A model generated the notes under the pieces. It saw nothing but the letters and a program-made list of their open reading frames with translations. It ran no database searches and was not told the origin of the DNA. A stretch of 12,686 nt of DNA. Source: JAGLCW01 sp964422555. GTDB lineage: Bacteria; Caldisericota; Caldisericia; UBA6126. Position 1 is the stretch's first letter. Each line of letters begins with the position of its first letter. The stretch lies in NCBI GenBank assembly GCA_964422555.1, contig CAYRBR010000047.1, positions 1-12,686 of the forward strand. Reading direction: 5' to 3'. The translations under genes were made by a program, and so were the position numbers. Below, piece after piece: positions 1-6,472 of this stretch.

Positions 1-19
1 TGACCCATATTTACACTCC

Positions 20-162
20 ATTGGTGTTAATAAACGTTACTCACATTATACATTACCTTTGATGATTAGCTTAGTACAAAAGAAGCTACTTACAGGTTAA
101 TTGGTGCATTTATTATTTTTACTTGCAAGATTGCTCCTAATTAGGTGTATCGAACGTTACTC
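20..162. repeat. Imperfect direct repeat pair beyond the wHTH gene
   Basis: Two imperfect copies of about 23 bases occur at 20-42 and 140-162. Both end in the identical 10-mer AACGTTACTC (33-42 and 153-162), which contains the palindrome AACGTT, and both begin with ATT followed by GGTGT. The second copy ends two bases before the stop codon of the minus-strand gene at 164. The rest of 1-163 shows no gene or hairpin that I can support. The copies could be a duplicated binding site or chance similarity in AT-rich DNA. Confidence 0.3.
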
Positions 163-163
163 T

Positions 164-622
164 TTAGCCTCTCTTAAATATTTTCACAACAGGTTGCCAA
201 AACTGTGACCATCTGGTTTGATGCTCAAGTGGAAACAGGGTTTCTTCAGGCTCTTTGTGTGTTTTCTCCCACTCTCTGTATCGTTCCGCTGTAGCATTAA
301 TAAAACCTACTGCTCCCATTTGTATCGCCTTTTCACCAGCTTTGGTAATACTCCACATTCCATCCTGTTTTCGTAAGTAACCTGCTTTCTGCATATCAAT
401 TGATTGAAGCAAGAATATTTTTTGCCAGCGTATTTCTTTACTCTTCTTATACACTTCGTTTTCCCAGTCATTGAACTCAACTCGATTTGGTATTTCTTTA
501 ATAATATCTTTCCAATGAGTTTTACGCTTGCTTTCGTGTAATATTTCCATGGCAGTATAACAGGTTTTGGCAGCACAAGCCATAGACCTGGATAAGGTAT
601 CCATATCTTCAAACTTATTCAT
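164..622 (-). CDS. Small winged-helix protein, Mrr_N-like
   Basis: This 152-aa protein looks like a stand-alone winged-helix DNA-binding protein. Residues about 37-100 resemble the Mrr N-terminal domain: a tryptophan-rich helix (RWQKIFLLQSIDMQKAGYL) is followed by the wing pattern 'DGMWSITKAGEKAI', matching the family's usual 'L-kkaGL-----GvW-iT--G'. In the Mrr family this domain sits in front of a restriction endonuclease domain. Here only a short charged C-terminus follows and no nuclease motif is visible, so a regulator is more likely than a nuclease. The start is supported by GAGGG five bases upstream of the ATG at 622. It lies on the same strand as the HTH gene at 743-1240, about 120 bases downstream of it, so the two may be cotranscribed. 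The DNA-binding fold is fairly secure; the target and function are unknown. Confidence 0.7.
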   Translation of the reverse strand: MNKFEDMDTLSRSMACAAKTCYTAMEILHESKRKTHWKDIIKEIPNRVEFNDWENEVYKKSKEIRWQKIFLLQSIDMQKAGYLRKQDGMWSITKAGEKAIQMGAVGFINATAERYREWEKTHKEPEETLFPLEHQTRWSQFWQPVVKIFKRG

Positions 623-742
623 TTGTACCCTCTTTCATTTGCTCATAAACACATCGCCATTAGCCACTACCATTGTAAGCACTGTTAGTAATGGATGCAA
701 GCTTACAACTCTGTTTATTTTATATCAATTATAAAAAACCTT

Positions 743-1240
743 TTATTGCAACATACTTATAAGTTGTAGTACAATCGGACACCATTCGCGCACTATTTGC
801 AGAATATCCTTTTTCGTTTTCGTCGATACTGCTCTTCTGCAAATATGCATACCTTTCTCGGTTAATCGAATTCGATAGGGTAAGGAAGCCGGATTCTCCT
901 TTTCGTTAAAGGGTTTCACAAATCCACTGTTACGCAGGTACTGATATAGCTTTAACAGACAATTTGGTTCCACTCCCAAGCTTTGATAATCGATACTATA
1001 GGTTGAATTATTCATTAGCTCAAGCGATAAAAACAGTATTTTTTTGATCTTCCAGTCTGTAAGTGGTTTGATTGAATTTATAGGAATACACCAATGCTTG
1101 GAAGTATCTTTAAACACTCCTGGTATTTTCCCATCTAAACAATAATCGCGCACTGTTCGAACAGATACATTCCACAATACTGCTGCTGCATAGGTGTTCA
1201 TATATCGTTTTCCATGTACTTCAACAATGCTTTGTTTCAT
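743..1240 (-). CDS. HTH/winged-helix transcriptional regulator
   Basis: The frame is open from a GTG at 1285, but the best start is the ATG at 1240. It is preceded by AAGGAG (1251-1256) at 10 bases, whereas the upstream GTG and ATG lack a convincing site. The resulting protein has 165 aa. Residues about 12-60 form an excisionase/MerR-type HTH: 'MNTYAAAVLWNVSVRTVRDY' is a helix-turn-recognition helix pair, then 'DGKIPGVF' and the wing 'HWCIPINSIKPL'. This is the usual 'vsrrTvrr--r-GkIpg-----rWrIp' pattern. The C-terminal half ('LLKLYQYLRNSGFVKPF', 'YRIRLTEKGMHI') looks like a second winged helix. The gene is divergent from the amidase at 1383. A perfect inverted repeat lies between them, so autoregulation and control of the amidase is a reasonable inference. 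The target is not shown directly. Confidence 0.7.
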   Translation of the reverse strand: MKQSIVEVHGKRYMNTYAAAVLWNVSVRTVRDYCLDGKIPGVFKDTSKHWCIPINSIKPLTDWKIKKILFLSLELMNNSTYSIDYQSLGVEPNCLLKLYQYLRNSGFVKPFNEKENPASLPYRIRLTEKGMHICRRAVSTKTKKDILQIVREWCPIVLQLISMLQ

Positions 1241-1282
1241 TACATTTGAGCTCCTTTGTAAATACATGGTAAATTTTTTGTC

Positions 1283-1348
1283 CACTATATAAATCGAAAA
1301 AGATGAATTTTATTGCAAAAAAATTGACGATCTTCGATTTATATAGTG
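1283..1348. promoter_or_regulatory. 16-bp perfect inverted repeat, putative operator
   Basis: The arm at 1283-1298 (CACTATATAAATCGAA) is the exact reverse complement of 1333-1348, with a 34-base spacer. It lies between the divergent HTH gene (start 1240) and the amidase gene (start 1383). TTGACG at 1324-1329 within the spacer could be a -35 element for the amidase, but no well-spaced -10 stands out. The symmetry and position suggest a regulator binding site, most simply for the adjacent HTH protein. The arms are 34 bases apart, so a DNA loop or two half-sites bound on separate turns is possible. Confidence 0.5.
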
Positions 1349-1382
1349 AGATATTTTTTTATACCAAACCAAGGAGTGAGTA

Positions 1383-2069
1383 ATGATAGAAATGAACAGA
1401 ATCCAATACGTGGTTCTTCACCATACGGGAATTCACACATCCCTATTATCAGAAGAAGACCATTATAAGTCTCTTCAAAACGTAACTAAGCGACAATATG
1501 GTACTCGATTTATTCTTCCTTATCATACTGTTATAGGTTTTTCGGGGATTGTATTTGAAGGACAACCTTATGGACAGGTATGCCCTCATTGTGGTATTGA
1601 CCAAGGAGAAGGAGAAATAAACAATTGGAATGCACTGGGAATAAGTTGTATGGGGAACTTTGAAAAAGAAACCATGCAAAATGCTCAGTACCATTCACTG
1701 GTAGAAGTTTTACGTTCGATCTATAACCAGTATTTTAAACACTTGTCTATAGCAGAATTTACGCAAACTTGTATTGTGAAACACAAAATGTTAGTACCCA
1801 CCGACTGCCCAGGACAACACTTTCCTTTTTCCAGAGTGTTGAACGAACTATGTGAACAACCAGCTTCAGGGGGAACACCAGGCAAAAAGAAAGATTTTGA
1901 AACGCGTAAACCCTGGTTTCAAGAAGCTGTAGATTTCTGTTTGGGAAATGGCATCATGTCGGGAGATGAACATGGTTTCAGACCGTACGAAGCAGTTACT
2001 CGTGCAGAAATGGCAAGTGTATTGTACCGGTTACTACGTGGGGATAATCAAAATGAAAAAGCCAATTAG
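1383..2069 (+). CDS. N-acetylmuramoyl-L-alanine amidase (Amidase_2/PGRP) with SLH domain
   Basis: This 228-aa protein should cleave the amide bond between N-acetylmuramic acid and L-alanine in peptidoglycan. Residues 6-150 are an Amidase_2/PGRP domain. Zinc-ligand motifs are visible: 'VVLHHTG' (His13/His14), His134 and Cys142 in 'KHKMLVPTDCPG'. 'LPYHTVIGFSGIVFEG' matches the core 'YH--I---G-I--G'. Residues about 178-219 are one S-layer homology domain ('WFQEAVDFCLGNGIMSG' and 'FRPYEAVTRAEMASVLYRLL'), known in other proteins to bind secondary cell wall polymer. AAGGAG at 1371-1376 supports the start. No signal peptide is present, which resembles a phage endolysin or a domesticated one rather than an ordinary secreted autolysin. 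The stop overlaps the stop of the convergent DUF805 gene by four bases, and no terminator hairpin separates them. The enzymatic family assignment is strong; the biological role is inferred. Confidence 0.88.
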   Translation: MIEMNRIQYVVLHHTGIHTSLLSEEDHYKSLQNVTKRQYGTRFILPYHTVIGFSGIVFEGQPYGQVCPHCGIDQGEGEINNWNALGISCMGNFEKETMQNAQYHSLVEVLRSIYNQYFKHLSIAEFTQTCIVKHKMLVPTDCPGQHFPFSRVLNELCEQPASGGTPGKKKDFETRKPWFQEAVDFCLGNGIMSGDEHGFRPYEAVTRAEMASVLYRLLRGDNQNEKAN

Positions 2070-2527
2070 TAGTAGGAGTTAAAGTCTGATGGGTTGCCAC
2101 GATTAAACTGAATACTATCGTCCGTGAATACAGGTTTATCTTTTTCGTTAATTAGGGAGCTAGAAAAAGGTTTAGAATGTACATTTTTAGGATTATTCCC
2201 CCACTTATTTGGACCAGGCTGACTGTCCTGGCAATAGAACCAAAACAATATTATACTACCAATACCGGTACAACCTATTAATACTAGCAAGCCAGTTTTA
2301 CCAACATCATGAAGTCTTCGTACACCCATAGCGATAGACGGAAATAATAATAGAGCAGGCACTAAATCAATAACAGGTAAATATGGGCTTTGAGTTGCAA
2401 TGGCATATGCATAAACCAGTAGTGAAAGTACAAAGCTAATAGAACATGATATCCAATAATCTCTCCTTCTTGTTCTCCCTGTAAAATCAAACGCTTTTGT
2501 CCAATATTCAAAATAATTGTATTTCAT
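2066..2527 (-). CDS. DUF805 family membrane protein
   Basis: This 153-aa protein matches the DUF805 family, whose function is not established. Family hallmarks visible are the N-terminal 'FDFTGRTRRRDYW', the conserved 'MGVRRLHDVGKTGL' and the 'GPNKWGNNP' near the end of the conserved region. Three or four hydrophobic segments lie at about residues 27-45, 54-68 and 80-98. About 30 polar residues follow the conserved part. GGAG eight bases upstream supports the ATG at 2527. It starts 21 bases after the stop of the membrane protein gene at 2549-3157, so the two are probably cotranscribed. Its own stop overlaps the stop of the convergent amidase gene. Confidence 0.85.
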   Translation of the reverse strand: MKYNYFEYWTKAFDFTGRTRRRDYWISCSISFVLSLLVYAYAIATQSPYLPVIDLVPALLLFPSIAMGVRRLHDVGKTGLLVLIGCTGIGSIILFWFYCQDSQPGPNKWGNNPKNVHSKPFSSSLINEKDKPVFTDDSIQFNRGNPSDFNSYY

Positions 2528-2548
2528 GCCATTTTCTCCAACATTAAG

Positions 2549-3157
2549 TTACACAAATAACTGTATAAAGTAATAAAACAAGATCCCTAATAGTGGTAAA
2601 AAGAATAGGTAAAAACCAGGTTTGGGTTTAATGTCCTGCATTTCAAGGTTCTCTTTTGTCTGATATACAAACGTTTTAAACCACTCTCTGTCCTTCATGT
2701 GGAATAATTGTACTGAAGTGATACCAGTCCAGTATTTATGAATGCGAATGGAATTCTTCTTATCCGTTAAACAGATTTGATTGCAAGAGTCTTCTTCAAA
2801 CGGTTCATTTGAGAACACAAGTTCTTTTTCCAGTGCCGTTTTTATGGTGTCGTTCATTCCGTAGAATAAATAGGTTTTACGCTGCGCCAAAAAGGTAAAT
2901 ATTCCCACCAGCACAGCTAATACAATTAATAAAATGGTGGAGAAGCTAAGCCTGGAACAGGTATAGCACATTTCCTCATCCCACGACAACCAGACAAATT
3001 GAATAATAATTAGAAGAACAGCGGGAAAGAAAACAAGAGAGTTGTGCATTGGTTGTTTCTTCTGAAGGAGAACAGCATAGTCTACATAGAGAAAAGGAAG
3101 TACAAGACTTGCAGCTATAGCGACTTTTAATGCTAACCCAAGAAACTCATAATCCAT
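2549..3157 (-). CDS. Membrane protein of unknown function, 4 TM
   Basis: I do not recognise the family. The frame begins at an ATG at 3163, but GGAGG (3165-3169) ends one base before that codon and seven bases before the next ATG at 3157. The start is therefore placed at 3157 (202 aa). Four hydrophobic segments are visible at about residues 6-30, 38-60, 72-92 and 178-202. A hydrophilic loop of about 80 residues sits between the third and fourth, containing 'LVFSNEPFEEDSCNQICLTD'. The last segment ends at the C-terminus. The loop suggests a soluble domain on one side of the membrane. The gene directly precedes the DUF805 gene, and the pair may act together, but nothing shows how. Confidence 0.65.
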   Translation of the reverse strand: MDYEFLGLALKVAIAASLVLPFLYVDYAVLLQKKQPMHNSLVFFPAVLLIIIQFVWLSWDEEMCYTCSRLSFSTILLIVLAVLVGIFTFLAQRKTYLFYGMNDTIKTALEKELVFSNEPFEEDSCNQICLTDKKNSIRIHKYWTGITSVQLFHMKDREWFKTFVYQTKENLEMQDIKPKPGFYLFFLPLLGILFYYFIQLFV

Positions 3158-3213
3158 ATCCATTCCTCCAAGTAATCAGACCAACCATACATATACTAAA
3201 AGATTCGATTACT

Positions 3214-3243
3214 AGTATACAACAAGTTGTTCCTACTTACCAA
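3214..3243 (-). promoter_or_regulatory. Possible sigma-A type promoter for the 2549-3157 gene
   Basis: Read on the minus strand, TTGGTA (3238-3243) and TATACT (3214-3219) are separated by 18 bases, about 50 bases upstream of the start at 3157. The -10 matches the consensus at five of six positions and the -35 at four of six. It would drive the membrane protein and DUF805 pair independently of the lipoprotein gene upstream. This is a consensus match only. Confidence 0.35.
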
Positions 3244-3267
3244 GTCTTCCACTACTGTAAATGGAAT

Positions 3268-3333
3268 TTACAATCTTTTAAAGTACACTTCATTTAATTC
3301 CATTTTGTTTCTCGTATCTTTTGTTGCTATCAT
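3268..3333 (-). pseudogene. 21-codon relic matching the N-terminus of the 5972-6385 gene
   Basis: After the ribosome binding site AAGGAG, this frame reads MIATKDTRNKMELNE and then diverges, stopping after 21 codons. The first part matches the N-terminus of the protein at 5972-6385 (MMATKDMRNKMELTE), and the DNA similarity extends through the leader. It is a truncated copy: the rest of the reading frame is absent. It could be the remnant of a duplicated gene, or of an IS OrfA gene from which both copies derive. A functional 21-residue peptide is possible but unsupported. Confidence 0.55.
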
Positions 3334-3392
3334 TCGCTCCTTGTTTGCACTACATTACATTTCTTATTGAATATCTACTTTTTTGGATGCAA
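3288..3392 (-). mobile_element. Putative IS3-family left-end relic, copy A
   Basis: About 105 bases closely match 6340-6447. The shared part comprises an IS3-like end read on the minus strand (TTGCATCCAAAAAAGTAG), a short leader, AAGGAG and the first codons of an OrfA-like frame. The end is more diverged than copies B and C. It begins seven bases after the stop codon of the 556-aa lipoprotein gene. No right end or transposase catalytic gene is seen here, so it is at best a relic. The IS assignment rests on resemblance to IS3/IS150-group ends as I remember them. Confidence 0.45.
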
Positions 3393-3398
3393 CTAACC

Positions 3399-5069
3399 CT
3401 AATCTATCCAAAACATAAAGCTAAGTGTTTCGTAATCATAATCAATTTCTATTTTGTTGTCACTGGTTTTGTTAATATCATAAAATACGTATTCCAGGCT
3501 TAGTTTCAATTCTTCATTTGCATCATTCTTTATACTAGTTTTCCTCAAGAGAACTTTATCAAGTTGATTAGATAATGAAACTGGATGAAATGAGATATCT
3601 TCATCTTTTTTAACAACAAATGAATCTAGAATAATTATTTTTTGTTTACTTGGGCTGAAATAATACAACCATGTCTTTGATTCAGTGTCATCCTCGAAGA
3701 AGCTCCAATAATATTCTGTATAGAACCTGTTGAAAGAACCAACCACACCTTCTCCCCCATCAGAAAATGTTTTTAGTTGGGCATGCCTATCATAATATGA
3801 ACATTCTTCTGGTGATACATAATCATGCATACTCAAGACTAATGGTCTTTTTGTAGCCTCATTATATGCAAACAACCTTAAATCACTTTTTGGTTCACCA
3901 GAATTATTCTCAATTTGGTTACAGAAAATATTGCCTTCGGAAAGTTCTGAATTAAAAGGATTGGTGTATTTTTTTTGTGAAATTACAGTTTGTGCAAAAG
4001 TATTTTCAGTTGAATAATTTGGTTTTTCTAACAAAACAGCTGAGTTCCAATTTTCCATTTCATCTACAATAAATAACTCATACTTTTCGTTTGTCCAATT
4101 ATATAGGTATATTGAATTGCCTAATGAACAAGAAAATCGTTTTCGAATATTGTTTTCCATTTCCAATGGTAACTCAACAATGTTGTCACCAAGATTTATC
4201 GACAACCTATGCAGACTTTTAAAAAGATTATTGTGGTCATTTACAATAACAAATATGCTTTTGTCTCCCCAAAAATCCCAATAAATGTTCTGTTCCTCAA
4301 AAGAAAAAGATGATGTCTTTTTTGTTTCAATATCATACAAAGTTAACTCACTATTCTCACTTGACTCAAAAACGAATAAAGAACCATCGTTGCTAAGTTT
4401 ATGTCTTTTCCCGGTTCCGATAAAAGAAGCTTTGTTAATGTCTGTAATATCCACTTTGTAATACTTATAAACACTATTTGTCTCTTTATTTGTTATGCGA
4501 TTACAGCATATAACACTTGCAGTTTGATTTGTAAAAAAAGATTCCTGTTCTATCCCCTGTTCCATTTCATCTTCATTTAACTTCAGATCAATTAGTTCAC
4601 GTCGAGAGCAATCATACCATAAGACTTTTTTTGATGAAGTATCCCAAAGACTTATATAAGCCTCTTCGCTATCAATGTTTTTTAATTGGTAGTTAGAATT
4701 TTCTATTGTGTACAGTTTTTCCAGTATGCCTGAACTTTTTTCGAATTTCCAGATACTGAATAAGTTTTGAGTAATTGTCTTCTGTGTAATGCCGAAATAA
4801 ATGGCATTAGCTCTGTATATACATGGTTTTGAAAATGTAATTTTGCTAGATTCAGGGAATGTAACAATATCTTCAAATTCTTTTAAAGATGGATTCAATA
4901 AGCTTATACAGTTGTCTTTAACAAAAAGCGCTGGAGATGATATTGAATTTTCTATAATCGTATTGTTTACATTAAAAACAGATTGTTCTGCAATATCAGA
5001 TTTACACGAAGATATAACGAACATTAATGATATCACCACACACAAAATCCCAGATTTTAATATTTTCAT
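3399..5069 (-). CDS. Large lipoprotein, possible beta-propeller
   Basis: This 556-aa protein begins with a lipoprotein signal: basic start MKILK, a hydrophobic core and the lipobox VISSC with Cys22. It should be lipidated and anchored on the outer face of the membrane. The remainder is rich in short hydrophobic beta-strand-like segments with aspartate and tryptophan turns ('LYDIETKKTSSFSF', 'LSNDGSLFVFESSEN', 'LFAYNEATKRPLVL'), which suggests a beta-propeller of the TolB/WD-like kind. I cannot assign a family. The ribosome binding site is weak, and the start is chosen because the signal peptide follows directly. IS-end-like sequences lie just upstream (5105-5141) and just downstream (3288-3392). 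It resembles the 466-aa lipoprotein at 6491 in layout, but clear sequence similarity is not obvious by eye. Confidence 0.65.
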   Translation of the reverse strand: MKILKSGILCVVISLMFVISSCKSDIAEQSVFNVNNTIIENSISSPALFVKDNCISLLNPSLKEFEDIVTFPESSKITFSKPCIYRANAIYFGITQKTITQNLFSIWKFEKSSGILEKLYTIENSNYQLKNIDSEEAYISLWDTSSKKVLWYDCSRRELIDLKLNEDEMEQGIEQESFFTNQTASVICCNRITNKETNSVYKYYKVDITDINKASFIGTGKRHKLSNDGSLFVFESSENSELTLYDIETKKTSSFSFEEQNIYWDFWGDKSIFVIVNDHNNLFKSLHRLSINLGDNIVELPLEMENNIRKRFSCSLGNSIYLYNWTNEKYELFIVDEMENWNSAVLLEKPNYSTENTFAQTVISQKKYTNPFNSELSEGNIFCNQIENNSGEPKSDLRLFAYNEATKRPLVLSMHDYVSPEECSYYDRHAQLKTFSDGGEGVVGSFNRFYTEYYWSFFEDDTESKTWLYYFSPSKQKIIILDSFVVKKDEDISFHPVSLSNQLDKVLLRKTSIKNDANEELKLSLEYVFYDINKTSDNKIEIDYDYETLSFMFWID

Positions 5070-5104
5070 TATCTGACTCGCTTTCTGATATCTCTATGAA
5101 CTAT

Positions 5105-5141
5105 ATTTCCTATTGAGTGTCTACTTTTTGGGAACAATTCA
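5105..5141 (-). mobile_element. Putative IS3-family terminal repeat, copy B
   Basis: This 37-base stretch is nearly identical to the outer part of copy C at 6411-6447. On the minus strand it reads TGAATTGTTCCCAAAAAGTA followed by GACACTCAATAGG. Similarity stops before any OrfA-like frame. It overlaps the last codons of the 5110-5754 gene, which end in CSQKVDTQ and a TAG encoded by the repeat. It also lies in the leader of the 556-aa lipoprotein gene. An isolated IS end could arise by a deletion event. Confidence 0.45.
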
Positions 5142-5754
5142 AGTTTTCCAGTTTCAATTCATCGCAATAAACATTCAAATTGTTAATCATTTTTAGTAAA
5201 AGATAGTAAAAAACTGCTATGAATGCTACGCATAAAAATACCATAGAGAATTTAGCATAACTAAAGCTACTAGACAACGATAAGCCTATACTTGTACAAA
5301 AAATAATTATAAAGAATGAAACCAATAGATTTTTATTATTCCTCGTTGTTTTTGCTTTCTTTAGACGGGTTTTAACTTCATTCTGGTAGTTTTGACCATA
5401 TTTTTTAGCAGCAGATGCAATAAGTTTTACATCTCCTATAATAGGGAACTCGAAAAATTTCTCACCCTCATACTTAGATACCATATACTCCAGTAATTCT
5501 TTGCTTTGGGGTTTTTGAAAAACCAGATAGGAAAATTTCTTTTGACAAATGCTATTAAGCAAACCTGATGTAACAAGTATAACAAAAAGAATAGCAAAAA
5601 AAGAATTGAAGAAATATGAGAATTCAGGTTCTTGATAACAGCTTGTTAAATATGGCAAAGGTTGGATTAGGAAAATATACGTAGCAAACATCAACAATAT
5701 GTAAACTACATTTATAAAAATTTTCATGTTTCGCAAATAATTCTTCAATTTCAT
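5110..5754 (-). CDS. Membrane protein of unknown function, 4 TM
   Basis: This 214-aa protein has four hydrophobic segments at about residues 11-33, 47-66, 142-163 and 167-190. A basic, mostly helical loop separates the second and third ('YGQNYQNEVKTRLKKAKTTRNNKN'). AGAAGG five bases upstream supports the ATG at 5754. The family is not recognised. The final residues CSQKVDTQ and the stop are encoded by IS-end-like copy B, so the original C-terminus may have been replaced by an insertion or deletion. The gene lies between the 3-TM gene and the 556-aa lipoprotein gene on the same strand, as part of an envelope-protein cluster. Confidence 0.6.
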   Translation of the reverse strand: MKLKNYLRNMKIFINVVYILLMFATYIFLIQPLPYLTSCYQEPEFSYFFNSFFAILFVILVTSGLLNSICQKKFSYLVFQKPQSKELLEYMVSKYEGEKFFEFPIIGDVKLIASAAKKYGQNYQNEVKTRLKKAKTTRNNKNLLVSFFIIIFCTSIGLSLSSSFSYAKFSMVFLCVAFIAVFYYLLLKMINNLNVYCDELKLENLNCSQKVDTQ

Positions 5755-5794
5755 TTAACCCTTCTAAAGTGTTGACGATCTTTTAGGAAAATCA

Positions 5795-5887
5795 TTACAT
5801 TTTTCTCCATGTATAGATACCCAGTCTAGTATATCCAATTTCTTCTGCTAACAATTGTACATACCTCAAAGGGTAAAACAATCCATT
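5795..5887 (-). pseudogene. Transposase-type HTH fragment
   Basis: On the minus strand a stop-to-stop frame includes VQLLAEEIGYTRLGIYTWRK and then stops after one more codon. This resembles the HTH of IS3-type OrfA and related transposases ('l-eE-G-s---iy-Wrk'). There is no start codon with a ribosome binding site and no continuation. It lies in the 217-base gap between the 4-TM gene at 5754 and the 3-TM gene at 5972. It is short enough that chance resemblance cannot be excluded. Confidence 0.4.
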
Positions 5888-5971
5888 TTAAATTGAAATA
5901 TTGGTCCATTTTTGAGTTGGAAAAAACGCGTTTTTTTTCTGTTTTTTTGGGAAGTAGTGTACTCACGTATT

Positions 5972-6385
5972 TTATAATGACGGTAAAGAGGGTCTTTCAG
6001 CGAATATTTTAACAAGAGCCGTGATAATTCCTACTGTTATCGATAAAAGTCCGAGCCAAAACCATCGTTTTTCAGATTCTTTAAATGCTTCAAAACTCTG
6101 CCATTGGTTTAGCTTCCAAGAAATTCTGCGACCAAAAAAGAAAAGGATTATTATTAAGGGCCATGTAAACCCAAAAGAAATCCAATTTGCATATTGTAAT
6201 TGGAAGTTTTCTATAAAATAGTATTGAAAACCAATCGCTATTAGTAAAAGAATCCATAAGACATACATTTTTCGAAATACTAAATATAGCACAACCATAT
6301 ACGAAGAAATCGAAGGTTTCTGAATGTAAGAAATCTGCTCTTCAGTTAATTCCATTTTGTTTCTCATATCTTTTGTTGCCATCAT
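5972..6385 (-). CDS. 3-TM membrane protein with OrfA-like N-terminus
   Basis: The protein has 137 aa, or 136 if the second of two adjacent ATGs is used. AAGGAG lies three bases from the first ATG and six from the second, so the second (6382) may be preferred. Residues 1-29 (MMATKDMRNKMELTEEQ and following 'ISYIQKPSISSY') are polar and resemble the start of IS3-family OrfA proteins. Three hydrophobic segments follow at about 34-57, 65-86 and 107-127. An internal start at Met30 lacks a ribosome binding site. The simplest reading is that an IS-derived leader, ribosome binding site and N-terminus were fused in frame to a membrane protein. A partial copy of the same leader is found at 3268-3392. 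Function unknown. Confidence 0.55.
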   Translation of the reverse strand: MMATKDMRNKMELTEEQISYIQKPSISSYMVVLYLVFRKMYVLWILLLIAIGFQYYFIENFQLQYANWISFGFTWPLIIILFFFGRRISWKLNQWQSFEAFKESEKRWFWLGLLSITVGIITALVKIFAERPSLPSL

Positions 6386-6447
6386 TCGCTCCTTGTTTGT
6401 ACTAGAATGTATTTCTTATTGAGTGTCTACTTTTTGGGAACAGTTCA
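6340..6447 (-). mobile_element. Putative IS3-family left-end relic, copy C
   Basis: On the minus strand this begins TGAACTGTTCCCAAAAAGTA at 6447, then GACACTC, a leader, AAGGAG (6389-6394) and the OrfA-like start codons. The TG start and the CCCAAAAAGT-GACA core are like terminal repeats of IS3-family (IS150-type) elements. It matches copy A over about 105 bases and copy B over about 37. It overlaps the first codons of the 3-TM gene at 5972-6385, which it appears to supply with its translation start. Confidence 0.5.
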
Positions 6448-6472
6448 CCTTGCACAGTCGATGACGAAATCC

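Noticed and set aside
673..708. 8-bp inverted repeat TTGTAAGC / GCTTACAA upstream of the Mrr_N-like gene
   Set aside because: Short arms with a 20-base spacer are expected by chance in AT-rich intergenic DNA; no second copy was seen.
4801..5076. Plus-strand open frame inside the 556-aa lipoprotein gene
   Set aside because: It is antisense to the signal peptide and N-terminal part of the lipoprotein and has no ribosome binding site.
5772..5782. 11-base identity TTGACGATCTT shared with 1324-1334
   Set aside because: Short, contains a -35-like hexamer, and the surrounding sequence does not match.
5921..5936. 16-base perfect palindrome of A-run, CGCG-like centre and T-run
   Set aside because: There is no loop for a stable hairpin, and low-complexity A/T runs make it likely by chance. 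It could act as a weak terminator after the 5972-6385 gene, but support is thin.
5935..5965. Possible fourth IS-like end downstream of the 5972-6385 gene (minus strand CACTACTTCCCAAAAAAAC)
   Set aside because: Only the TTCCCAAAAA core matches; the following GTAGACACTC part is absent, so the resemblance is too weak.
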